A DNA stretch of 40,389 nucleotides from an uncultured Clostridia bacterium (lineage in GTDB: Bacteria; Bacillota; Clostridia; TANB77; CAG-508), in the NCBI GenBank assembly GCA_947624195.1, contig CANQJH010000015.1:1-40389 (forward strand), given 5' to 3'. The notes below the pieces were generated by a model, which had not been told where the DNA came from, did no database searches, and saw only the letters and a list, made by a program, of their open reading frames with translations. The translations under genes and the position numbers were made by a program. Shown here piece after piece: positions 23,301 to 30,300 of the stretch (position 1 is the stretch's first letter; each line of letters starts with the position of its first letter).

Positions 23301-23748
23301 CAAGGTATTTCATATCAAAAGTACATGAAGCACATCTTGATTGTAAGAAGAAATTTATTAAATCTCCATCTCCATTTCCTTGCATTTTATCATAATTTCT
23401 CTCATCATTGTTGTGCCCCTCAAGTTTTTGAGTATTCCAATACATAATCTTAGGGAAGAAAATATATACATAATCATAATTATTAGTACCATCTTTAAAC
23501 TCATCAGTATATAATTTAAACTCTTCTTCATGACGACGTGACAATATTCTTCTCTTACTTTGGTCCGGAGCAGTTTTTTTCCTAAATGATTCTACATCTT
23601 TTACTGTAATTGCTACATCTATGTTTTTACCATCTGCGTCGACTCCGCAGTTAGTTATTTTTATCGTAAATGTTTCTCCTGGATATGCTACAACTACTGG
23701 AGTTACTCCGTTTATTGCTTTCGTTATTCCAAGTCTGCTGTCCTGCTG
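11314..23748 (-). CDS. Giant Cna-B/SpaA and DUF11-like repeat surface protein (body, frameshifted from its signal peptide)
   Basis: The frame is open from 23748 to the stop at 11314 (4,144 sense codons); the first usable start, TTG at 23544, gives 4,076 residues. Positions count from that TTG. An N-terminal region with paired Cys is followed by a fimbrial isopeptide-type domain (about 230-370), an InlB-like beta repeat (390-465), SpaA/Cna-B domains (465-1235) and two DUF11-like domains (1238-1520). Three superrepeats of about 658 residues follow, each with Cna-B domains (ITKxD...GAxFxI...YxxxExxAPxxY) and two DUF11-like domains (YRPGE, YEPGE). A final Cna-B set leads to an acidic region, one membrane helix (about 4050-4070) and a KKKRNK tail. 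LGRTGD precedes the helix like a variant LPxTG signal. Such domains form stiff, isopeptide-locked stalks. The signal peptide lies in another frame (23651-24094), so as written the protein is not exported. Confidence 0.88.
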   Translation of the reverse strand, partial: QQDSRLGITKAINGVTPVVVAYPGETFTIKITNCGVDADGKNIDVAITVKDVESFRKKTAPDQSKRRILSRRHEEEFKLYTDEFKDGTNNYDYVYIFFPKIMYWNTQKLEGHNNDERNYDKMQGNGDGDLINFFLQSRCASCTFDMKYLVHGTNTAANVTKVNAFFSDIDMLKGKDREAAGLKDDNFMGGNEGFIPQTGHSTIYYEKNNVGTPTLKKTERDNGICIDSDHQELLGGNGIWYKTSAFMITELSQKGDYTFKYGGDDCGMDYNFMSPIAFNDEYMYKYIDTDGTMSNQVKEGQKFNYIIKQYVPNNYYGSLLKFNEVYSNIKDPLYKYNKFVITDNIPSSLTIDSSNITITDETNSGSKKSYFSVIVNDNTVTATATNDAVTNLNFYAHLYTITIPVTPKVGAGKNFSGSDQYPIVNKGSYSFEREGYTGSGNSNDVKTSLKYTLTTHITNGTIKVDSGSPNTGETVDNIVIHSKKTVTWTPNKGYYVKSVTVNGVTQSNLNLAGGSYTFGDIKENSTIDVVCEPNCAKITLRKTDSITSENLSGATFTLYEWNKNSSNWSVKGTLIDNGNGTYSTTVFSYSETNEGKYKIDETSAPLYYTNSGHSIEFTISELGYHEYSHTSDGKYIVTNVPWKVNVQAVKIDSETGNKTPGAIFKVYEYDATARNYNKEYKVNGQGEAVTLKQGEDGTYVSSAWLYANKKNEGKFRIIETQAPSGYYGDFTDANHTTKRVNDIEITQAKDGTTIVISNNANNQYNNTRVKGTITVYKHDIETKAYLPQGDAILNGAVYGLFAAENINHQDTVKGQLYAKDQEVKRGTIAAGQLVFENVEIGKYYIKEITAPEGYVLSDTKYNVTIDYQGETVLNVKKEVTVEDTVKKQAFRLQKFSENSNTTEISPLEGAGFKIFLISDLSFVKNGTVRPDENGNYNPKDFIGYNYNNEQTAMDYSKSSSGERIGEIFTKTVTETVNGNPQQVNGVLISPLLAYGKYVVVETTLPEGRYVADPVVVKVSENLREKLQYFYVVDHEFEALIRVNKRDATTNELVVNKTAGYRIWSKSDNRYITYKLTYPRVEEVGTLENPYRLTEDGYFMTPIKLPIGDYVLEEVEAPDGYVLNGHEGKIENGRETSTARQKVNFSISTHEAYYQDDSVGQLVINVEQYNTEMLGELKINKKGEYLKQTATTFEGSVGFIYELDNIPNAEFEIHAKEDIRTQYNPDVVKYAKDALVGKITTNTEGIGYLDNLPIGKYYIKETQAGEGFTLNKEEKEFEIKYQGQEKPVQVVEVDYVNERQKINLNGKAGIKVEKQADKTVYRPGETATYTITVTNTSNTVVRNVTISETIINGEFVDINSNNIQKVNNRTVRITKMDPDEVITLTFKSLMGNLQQGEAKVKVRNIVKATGTAIVPLPDHPGMGVETPVEDEAEENVYVVDGNQNMIVTKESLRNSYEPGEVAQYVIKVINTGSRDLINVNVGDIVLDGKFVEIDASSINGAHVTYAQTGGQTDYNKVIIDKLIPGQEVVLKYQYQIPKNTQIPDTVSQLVLSNIVVGTGTAVIPNPNNPGNPSYESVRDEDDEDLYVLRQNVALGIIKQDVKTGENLAGAEIGVFALEDIKTKDNKVLIKKDTLIESAITNEQGQAIFQADLPLGKYYIKEINAPEYYQLSPEKIEVDATYRGQDIEIINVNSVISNHKQFEAFVKVNKRDNESEEMVLNKTAAYRIWSLDESKYIEQTSGSTKVGTEENPYRINAEGYLVTPERLRIGRYELREVEAPNGYIQNGYEGKITNGTTTSTKKAAVQFTIGPNETNYEYPEIDVATAIVDQYNEQMLGEIKITKTGEFIASTTSREDGGVNPQYQLAAIESAEFEIYARETIYTQYDSKVVKYEKDAFIGKIITNANGIGYLDNLPIGKYYIKEIKAGNGFVLNTEVKDFEITYQGAQTPVQQVGVDYENERQKVNLNGEAGIKVEKYADKTIYRPGEAVTYTIKVTNTSDRAIRDVEVKETIIDGAFEVTGSSNIQKVNDKTVRISRLNPAETVELTFKSTAKAPQSGKDKATITNVVTATGTSTVPDPDNPDREIDVQVKGQANEDIYVVNDSKNMVVIKEALRDSYEPGEVAQYAIKVINTGSKDIININVGDALINGRFVELEQSSINGAHVRYAESGVYSKVIIDKLIAGQEVVLKYEYEIPEDTQIPEAEGKFVLSNTAVGTGTVLTPNPSDPQHPTQEETRDEDDETIDVIKNNVELGIIKQDIKTGENLAGAEVGLYALEDIRGRDNRVVIAKDTLIEKETTNAQGKAIFKVDLPLGRYYVQEISAPEYYELSPEKIEIDATYRGQDLKIINVNSLISNHKKFEALLQVNKRDSESKELVLNKNAAYRIWSIDQNKYIEQTSGNTKVGTEENPYRINAEGYLVTPEKLRIGKYELREVAAPDGYIQNGYEGKVENGKVTQTPKQAVQFTIGPDETNYIYPEIDVATAIIDQYNEQMLGEIKITKTGEFITGTTVGENGGITTQYGLAGIENAEFEVYAKEDIKTQYNSDVIKYRKDTLVGTIITNANGIGYLGNLPIGKYYVKETKAGNGFILNTEIKEFEITYQGEKTPIQQVADSYVNERQKVNLNGEAGIKVEKYADKTIYRPGETVTYTIKVTNTSDTAIKNITVTETVIDGVFEDSNSNNIQKVNDRTVKISKLNPAETVELTFKSTVKALEAGKDKATITNVVTATGTSTVPDPDNPGKDKDVEVKGQADEDIYVVDEDKNMVVIKEALRDSYEPGEVAQYAIKVINTGSKDIININVGDALINGRFVELEQSSINGAHVRYAQAGVYGRVIIDKLMAGQEVVLKYEYEIPENTQIPEADGKFVLKNTAVGTGTVLTPNPSDPDHPTEEQTTDQDDETIDVIKNNVELGIIKQDIKTGENLAGAEVGLYALEDIRGRDNRVVIAKDTLIEKETTNAQGKAIFKVDLPLGRYYVQEISAPEYYELSPEKIEIDATYRGQDLKIINVNSLISNHKKFEALLQVNKRDSESKEMILNKNAAYRIWSLDDSKYIEQTSGDTKVGTAENPYRINAEGYLVTPEKLRIGRYELREVAAPDGYIQNGYEGKVENGTVTPEPKPAVQFTISPDETNYIYPEIDVAMAIVDQYNEQMLGEIKITKKGEFISSITERETGGVNPHYELARIENAEFEIHARETIYTQYDSKVVKYEKDALVGTIITNADGIGYLDNLPIGKYYIKEIKAGNGFVLNTEVKDFEITYQGEKTPIQQIEDEYVNERQKINLNGEGGILVEKTIEKKVYRPGETATYTIKVSNTSEKDITNIVVMETIIDGEFAESDSKNVEKVNDTTMMIKKLKPGESETLSFTTTMGELEDGEEKVEVTNVVQATGKTKVPDPNNPNKEIETEVKGQDDEKVYVVNDNKNLVVIKEALRKSYEPGETAQYVIHVINTGDLDIYNLNLHETLIDGRFVEIEEASSHGLKINYAVENGKIDYNTVIIEKLNAGEEAILRYEYDIPTSVVIPEGEELQQNNIVIGKGTVRRPSTDDPEQPPVEEEVQDEDNEEINIRDNGVKLGIIKKDVRTGERLQGAKFGIYASEDIKGRDNRVVIAKDTLIETAITNEQGQAIFTVDLPLGRYYVKEIEAPENYILSEETVEFDGRYRGQDVEIIDIDEVIANRSIDTKIGKVDEEGQTVPGAELEIVDEDGNVIESWTTNKQYNMFERLEKGKMYILREKRPADGYTTAKEIKFYVGEDGKLYQRYEDDEGFLIKDVEIEYVEMVDEKTKIEIEIIDKETKKHVEGIKVEIRDKTTGEEVYTYTTGEEEIDTIEGLPVGDYDIVTRDPSNRGYVTTYGEAKVRDINIVQRYKIEQDYTKVEISLKDEETKELLEGGEIEVVDQDEKVVKTIETSKEAKRYERLPIGRYTLVQSKTREGYYPSKNVKINILDTGEEQKYEMINKKKRCNFSITKRVVAEEKNGERKEINYKLPKLEITAEEVRKTDAWFLYKIEVKNEGEIAGKVAIREEIPSGMQMRAERNPGWNLNGNEATRITDEIQPGESREYEVWLRYDNYLTNLGTKENRVSIVENYNAAGFTDVYEGDNHALASIVIAITTGLGRTGDTIMIIVLSVAILGVISAIVVEVIKKKRNK
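11409..14115 (-). repeat. 3' block nearly identical to 24605-27347
   Basis: Aligned at a constant offset of 13,196 and then 13,232 bases (after a 36-base indel near 26316-26360), this 2.7-kb stretch matches the end of the second giant gene with only scattered differences. Identity falls away in patches beyond 14115 and then returns. The last 100 bases, encoding the membrane tail, are less similar. Confidence 0.85.
13042..18972 (-). repeat. Three superrepeats in the first giant gene
   Basis: Taking the first base of the LGIIK codon block as the landmark, copies start at 18972, 16998 and 15024, and the next LGIIK block is at 13041. Periods are 1,974, 1,974 and 1,983 bases. Each unit encodes Cna-B domains plus two DUF11-like domains joined by Pro/Asp-rich linkers such as TPNPSDPQHP. 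Confidence 0.9.
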
Positions 23749-24094
23749 TTACATACATAGTTGTTTGATTAGTTCCTGAAAAACTATATGTAAGAGTTGA
23801 GCTAGAATAACCTAATGGTATTGATGTCAATTCAGACCAGTCTTTGTATGTAGTTGTGCTAGCTGCAATTGTAGTAGGTTCACCTGAAATAGCTGATGCA
23901 GTTTGTAGTGCTTCATCATCTTGGTTTGCATTTGATTGATCAATTACGTTCGTTTCATCAGTCATAGTCGCAGATAAGAATGTTTTTCTAACAAAATCAT
24001 TATTTGCTACTATTGACACAACAGTAAATATCACTGTTATAAATAGCAATATTGATCCAAATAGTGTTGCAACTTCAGCAATTAGTTTTTTCAT
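23651..24094 (-). CDS. Signal-peptide N-terminus of the giant surface protein, separated by a +1 frameshift
   Basis: A 147-codon frame beginning MKKLIAEVATLFGSILLF, a clear signal peptide or membrane segment (residues 4-30), with AGGAGGAG just upstream of the ATG. To about residue 118 (MYVTAGQQ) it reads like a normal surface-protein N-terminus. Beyond that it is Ser/Arg/Asn-rich nonsense ending at 23651. From 23733 the next frame instead reads LGITKAINGVTPVVVAYPGE and continues unbroken into the giant body. The two frames are therefore one gene split by one extra base (mod 3), and the break lies in an 8-bp tandem repeat. A repaired product would be about 4,260 residues. Alternatives are programmed +1 frameshifting or an assembly error. 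Confidence 0.85.
   Translation of the reverse strand: MKKLIAEVATLFGSILLFITVIFTVVSIVANNDFVRKTFLSATMTDETNVIDQSNANQDDEALQTASAISGEPTTIAASTTTYKDWSELTSIPLGYSSSTLTYSFSGTNQTTMYVTAGQQTWNNESNKRSNSSSCSISRRNIYDKNN
23733..23748 (-). repeat. 8-bp tandem repeat at the frameshift
   Basis: On the minus strand two adjacent units CAGCAGGA and CAGCAGAC match at 6 of 8 bases (the offset pair ACAGCAGG/ACAGCAGA matches at 7 of 8). Adding a third unit adds 8 bases and brings the signal-peptide frame into register with the giant body, which would read TAGQQDSRLGITKA. The geometry fits slipped-strand loss of one unit. Confidence 0.7.
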
Positions 24095-24142
24095 TTTCTC
24101 CTCCTACAATATTTATTTATAGTCAAAAATCTAGTTAATTTT

Positions 24143-24171
24143 ATTTTAATTTTTGTATATTTCAATGTCAA
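24143..24171 (-). promoter_or_regulatory. Sigma-A-type promoter of the first giant gene
   Basis: On the minus strand a perfect TTGACA (24171-24166) is followed after 17 bases by TAAAAT (24148-24143). The predicted start lies about 40 bases before the ATG at 24094, with AGGAGGAG in between. This is among the strongest promoters visible in the window, and no equivalent is seen for the second giant gene. Confidence 0.75.
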
Positions 24172-24179
24172 TGCGTGTA

Positions 24180-24437
24180 TTTTCATATAAAATTCCTTAA
24201 TTTTTCTTCTCTTTTACGGAAGCTATTTGTTATTGTTTTGATTTATGTAATTTTTCTTTTTGATTACAAATTTGTCACAAAACTAGCGATTTAGGGACTT
24301 TATTTAGGGAAATAGGCTTTTCCGCTCGCGCATTTTTTTGTGATTATTTAAAAATATACCCAATAAAAATATTAGAAGCCATAAACATAGGTTGTTTTCG
24401 AGTAAGCCGCGCAGGGACCAACCGGAGCGTCAGCAAT
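24180..24437. other. Intergenic region between the giant genes, with a GC-rich islet
   Basis: About 260 bases between the promoter of the first giant gene and the terminator of the second. Most is featureless and AT-rich. The exception is 24399-24436, where GAGTAAGCCGCGCAGGGACC and the following CAACCGGAGCGTCAGC give a sharp GC-rich patch, unlike anything else here. On the minus strand it lies directly after the terminator hairpin. I see no stable stem, ORF or known riboswitch core in it. A 31-codon ORF (24186-24091) is probably chance. Confidence 0.4.
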
Positions 24438-24489
24438 AAAAGAGTCATGAACATAGTAACTTTCAAATCACTATGTTCAATGACTCTTT
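24438..24489 (-). terminator. Terminator of the second giant gene
   Basis: A long interrupted stem: outer arms AAAGAGTCAT (24438-24447) and ATGACTCTTT (24480-24489), inner arms AACATAGT and ACTATGTT. It begins 20 bases after the stop codon at 24510. The T-tract after it on the minus strand is short (TTTTATTG), so it may be a weaker terminator or mainly stabilise the 3' end. Confidence 0.7.
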
Positions 24490-24604
24490 ACTTAATGTAA
24501 CAAAACTCCTTATTTACTGTGTTTATTTTTGATTATCTCTACTACAATTGCACTTATTACTCCTAAGATTGCAACTGATAGTACGACTATCATTATTGTG
24601 TCTC

Positions 24605-27347
24605 CGGTTCTTCCTAATCCTGTTGTTATTGCTATAACTATACTTGCTAATGCATGGTTGTCTCCTTCATATACATCTGTAAATCCTGCTGCGTTGTAGT
24701 TCTCTACTATTGATACTCTATTCTCTTTTGTTCCTAAGTTCGTTAAGTAATTATCGTATCTTAGCCATACTTCGTATTCTCTACTTTCTCCTGGTTGTAT
24801 CTCATCTGTTATTCTCGTTGCTTCATTTCCATTTAGATTCCATCCTGGGTTCCTTTCTGCTCTCATTTGCATTCCACTTGGTATCTCTTCTCGTATAGCT
24901 ACTTTTCCCGCTATCTCTCCTTCGTTCTTTACTTCTATCTTGTATAAGAACCATGCATCTGTTTTTCTTACTTCTTCTGCTGTTATCTCTAGTTTTGGTA
25001 GTTTATAGTTTATTTCTTTTCTTTCTCCATTTTTTTCTTCTGCTACTACTCTCTTGGTTATACTAAAGTTGCATCTCTTCTTTTTATTTATCATTTCATA
25101 TTTTTGTTCTTCTCCTGTGTCTAGTATATTTATCTTTACATTTTTTGATGGGTAATATCCTTCTCTCGTTTTGCTTTGTACTAATGTGTATCTTCCTATT
25201 GGTAGTCTTTCATATCTTTTTGCTTCTTTACTTGTTTCTATCGTCTTGACTACTTTTTCGTCTTGGTCTACTACCTCTATTTCTCCTCCTTCTAGTAGCT
25301 CTTTCGTTTCTTCATCTTTTAAACTTATCTCTACCTTTGTATAGTCTTGTTCTATTTTGTACCTTTGTACTATGTTTATATCTCTTACTTTTGCTTCTCC
25401 ATATGTTGTTACATATCCTCTATTTGATGGATCTCTTGTTACTATGTCGTAATCGCCTACTGGTAATCCCTCTATTGTGTCTATTTCTTCTTCTCCTGTT
25501 GTGTATGTATATACTTCTTCTCCTGTCGTTTTATCCCTTATCTCTACTTTTATGCCTTCTACGTGTTTCTTGGTTTCTTTGTCTATTATCTCTATTTCTA
25601 TTTTTGTCTTTTCATCTACCATCTCTACGTATTCTATCTCTACATCTTTTATTAAAAATCCTTCGTCGTCTTCATATCTTTGATATAGTTTGCCGTCTTC
25701 TCCTACATAGAATTTTATCTCTTTTGCTGTTGTATATCCGTCTGCTGGCCTCTTCTCTCTTAGTATATACATCTTTCCTTTCTCTAGTCTTTCAAACATA
25801 TTATATTGTTTATTTGTTGTCCAGCTTTCTATTACATTTCCGTCTTCATCTACTATCTCTAGTTCTGCTCCCGGTACTGTTTGTCCTTCTTCGTCTACTT
25901 TGCCTATCTTGGTGTCTATACTTCTATTTGCTATTACTTCGTCTATGTCGATGATTTCTACGTCTTGTCCTCTATATCTTCCATCAAATTCTACTGTCTC
26001 TTCACTTAGTATATAGTTCTCTGGTGCTTCTATTTCTTTTACATAGTATCTTCCTAATGGTAAGTCTACTGTAAATATTGCTTGCCCTTGCTCATTTGTT
26101 ATTGCTGTTTCTATTAATGTGTCTTTTGCTATTACTACTTTATTGTCTCTTCCTTTGATGTCTTCTGATGCATATATTCCAAATACTGCTCCTTGTAACC
26201 TTTCTCCTGTTCTTACGTCTTTTTTGATGATTCCTAATTTTACTCCGTTGTCTCTTATCTCTATTTCTTCATTGTCCTCATCTTGTACTTCTTCCTCTAC
26301 TGGTGGTTGCTCTGGAGCATCTGGGTCTACTGGTTTATCTGGATCATCTGGATTTTCTGTGCTTGGTCTTCTTACAGTTCCTTTTCCTATTACTATGTTA
26401 TTTTGTTGTAATTCTTCTCCCTCTGGTATTACTACACTTGTTGGGATGTCATATTCATACCTTAAGATTGCTTCTTCTCCTGCATTTAACTTCTCGATTA
26501 TTACTGTATTATAGTCTATCTTGCCATTTTCTACTGCATAGTTTATTTTTAGTCCATGGCTACTTGCTTCTTCTATTTCTACAAATCTTCCGTCTATTAA
26601 TGTTTCATGTAAATTCAAGTTATATATGTCTAAGTCTCCTGTATTTATTACATGTATTACATATTGTGCAGTTTCTCCTGGTTCATAGCTTTTCCTTAGG
26701 GCTTCTTTAATTACAACCAAGTTCTTGTTGTCATTTACTACATATACTTTTTCATCATCTTGTCCTTTTACTTCTGTTTCTATTTCTTTGTTTGGATTAT
26801 TTGGATCTGGTACTTTTGTCTTTCCTGTTGCTTGTACTACGTTTGTTACTTCTACCTTTTCCTCTCCGTCTTCTAGTTCTCCCATTGTTGTTGTGAAGCT
26901 TAAGGTTTCACTTTCGCCTGGTTTTAATTTCTTTATCATCATAGTAGTATCATTTACTTTTTCAACATTCTTAGAATCACTTTCTGCAAATTCTCCATCT
27001 ATGATTGTTTCCATTACTACTATGTTTGTTATGTCTTTTTCACTTGTATTGCTTACTTTGATTGTATATGTTGCTGTTTCTCCTGGTCTATATACTTTCT
27101 TTTCTATTGTCTTTTCTACCAAGATGCCACCCTCTCCATTTAGATTTATTTTTTGTCTTTCATTTACGTATTCATCTTCTATCTGTTGTATTGGTGTCTT
27201 TTCTCCTTGGTATGTTATCTCAAAGTCTTTTATCTCTGTATTTAATACAAATCCATTTCCTGCTTTTGTTTCTTTTATGTAGTATTTTCCTATTGGTAAG
27301 TTGTCTAAGTATCCTATACCATCTGCATTTGTTATTATTGTTCCTAC
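24605..27347 (-). repeat. 3' block nearly identical to 11409-14115
   Basis: Partner of the block at 11409-14115, encoding the last Cna-B set, the acidic C-terminal domains and the region leading into the wall anchor. It is long and similar enough to serve as a substrate for homologous recombination. Confidence 0.85.
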
Positions 27348-30300
27348 TAAAGTGTCTTTTTTGTACTTAATAACATCTGAGTTATATTGTGCTTTTATGT
27401 CTTCTTTTGCGTATACTTCAAACTCTGCGTTTTCTATAGTTGCTAGTTTATATTGTGGATTTACTCCACCTGTTTCTCTTTCTGTTATGCTTGATATGAA
27501 TTCACCTTTCTTAGTGATTTTTACCTCACCTAGCATTTGCTCATTGTATTGGTCTACTATTGCCATTGCTACATCTATTTCAGGATATATATAATTTGTT
27601 TCATCTGGGCTTATTGTAAATTGTACTGCTGGTTTTGGTGTTTGCGTTACTTTTCCGTTTTCTACTTTTCCCTCATATCCATTTTGTATATATCCGTCTG
27701 GTGCTGCTACTTCTCTTAACTCATATCTTCCTATTCTTAGCTTCTCTGGTGTTACTAAATATCCCTCTGTATTTATTCTATATGGATTCTCTGCTGTTCC
27801 TACTTTTGTATCTCCAGATGTTTGCTCTATATACTTACTGTCGTCCAAGCTCCATATTCTATATGCTGCATTCTTATTTAGTACTAACTCTTTGCTTTCG
27901 CTATCTCTTTTGTTTACTTGTAACAATGCTTCGAACTTCTTATGGTTTGATATTAAACTGTTTACATTTATTATTTTTAAGTCTTGTCCTCTATATGTTG
28001 CATCTATCTCTATCTTTTCTGGACTTAATTCATAATATTCTGGTGCACTTATCTCTTTTACATAATATCTTCCCAATGGTAAGTCTACTTTAAATATTGC
28101 TTTTCCTTGCGCATTAGTTGTTGCTCTTTCTATTAATGTATCTTTTCTTATTATTACTTGATTGTCTCTTCCCTTTATGTCTTCTAATGCATATAATCCA
28201 ACTTCAGCTCCTGCTAAGTTTTCTCCTGTTTTGATGTCTTGCTTGATAATTCCTAGCTCTACGTTATTTTCTACTACATCTATGTCTTCATCATCTTCGT
28301 CTCTGGTTTCTTCCTCTATTGGATGCTCTGGATCATCTGGATTTGGAGTAAGCACTGTTCCTGTTCCTACTGCTGTATTATTTAGTACGTAATTAGGTGT
28401 CTGTGTATCTTCTGGTATTTGGTATTCATACTTCAATACTACTTCTTGTCTTGGTATTAATTTTTCAATTATTACTCTACTATAGTCAACCTGTCCTCCT
28501 GATTGTGCATATCTTACATGTGCTCCATTAATGCTTGACTGTTCTAACTCTACAAATCTACCATCGATTAAAGCATCTCCAACATTTATGTTGATAATAT
28601 CTTTTGAACCTGTGTTAATTACTTTTATTGCATATTGTGCAACTTCGCCTGGTTCGTAGCTATCTCTTAAAGCTTCCTTAATTACAACCATATTTTTGCT
28701 GTCATCTACTACGTAAATATCTTCATCAGCTTGACCCTTTACTTCTACATCTATGTCTTCTCTTGGATTGTTTGGATCTGGTACTGTTGTTGTTCCTGTT
28801 GCTTGTACTAAGTTTGTTACTTTTACCTTATCTTCTCCGTCTTCTAGTTGACCTAATGTAGTTGTAAATTTTAACTCTACACTCTCTGCTGCTTGCAATT
28901 GTCCTATGATGACTAACTTATCGCTTATTTTATTTACATTTGATGTATGTATATCTTCAAATTCGCCATCTATTAAAGTTTCTTTAACTTCTATATTTCT
29001 TATTACTCTATCTGATGTATTTGTTACTTTAATTGTATATGTTGCAGTTTCGCCTGGTCTGTATATTGTCTTGTCTGCGTATTTCTCTACTTTAATACCT
29101 GATTCGCCATTTAAGTTTACTTTTTGTCTTTCATTTACGTAATCTACTCCCACTTGTTGTACTGGTGTTTGTGCTCCTTGGTATGTTATCTCAAAATCTT
29201 TTACTTCTGTATTTAATACAAATCCATCTCCTGCTTTTGTTTCTTTTATGTAGTATTTTCCTATTGGTAAGTTGTCTAAGTATCCTATTCCGTTTGCATT
29301 AGTTACTATTAGTCCTATGAAAGCATCTTTTGCGTATTGTACTACTTTTGAATTATATTGAGTATAGATATTTTCTCTTGCATATACTTCAAACTCTGCA
29401 TTTTCTATAGCTGCTAATCCATATTGTGGTCTTACACCGCCGTTTTCTCCATCTGTTGTGCCTGTTATAAATTCTCCTGTCTTTGTGATTTTTATCTCAC
29501 CTAGCATTTGCTCATTGTATTGGTCTATTATTGCTGTTGCTACATCTATTTCTGGATATATATAATTTGTTTCATCTGGTCCTATTGTAAATTGTACTGC
29601 TGGTTTTGGCGTTTGGGTTGTCGTTCCGTTTGTTATTTTTCCCTCGTATCCATTTTGTATATATCCGTCTGGTGCTTCAACCTCTCTTAACTCATATCTT
29701 CCTATTCTTAGCTTCTCTGGTGTTACTAAATATCCCTCTGCATTTATTCTATATGGGTTTTCAGCTGTTCCTACTTTTGTATCTCCAGATGTCTGCTCTA
29801 TATATTTACTATCGTCCAAGCTCCATATTCTATATGCTGCATTCTTATTTAGTACTAACTCTTCGCTTTCGCTATCTCTTTTGTTTACTTGTAATAGAGC
29901 TTCGAACTTCTTATGGTTTGATATTAGACTGTTTACATTTATTATTTTTAAGTCTTGTCCTCTGTATGTTGCATCAATCTCTATCTTTTCTGGACTTAAT
30001 TCATAATATTCTGGTGCACTTATCTCTTGTACATAATATCTTCCCAATGGTAAGTCTACTTTAAATATTGCTTTTCCTTGTGCATTTGTTGTTGCTTTTT
30101 CTATTAATGTGTCTTTTGCTATTACTACACTGTTATCTCTGCCTCTTATATCTTCTAATGCATATAATCCAACTTCTGCTCCTGCTAAGTTTTCTCCTGT
30201 TTTGATGTCTTGCTTGATAATTCCAAGTTCTACATTATTTTCTATTACATCTATGGTTTCATCGTCTTGGTCTGTTGTTTCTTCTTCTGTTGGATGGTCT

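Noticed and set aside
24091..24186. 31-codon ORF (MKIHALTLKYTK...) with AAGGAA upstream, whose stop overlaps the start of the giant gene's signal-peptide frame
   Set aside because: It contains the near-perfect promoter of that gene (24143-24171), so it would not be transcribed from it, and its composition is plain AT-rich random. A leader peptide is possible but unsupported.
24399..24436. GC-rich islet as a cyclic-di-GMP riboswitch
   Set aside because: It contains a few similar bases but lacks the conserved core and paired arms, and lies after a terminator and far from the next gene start.
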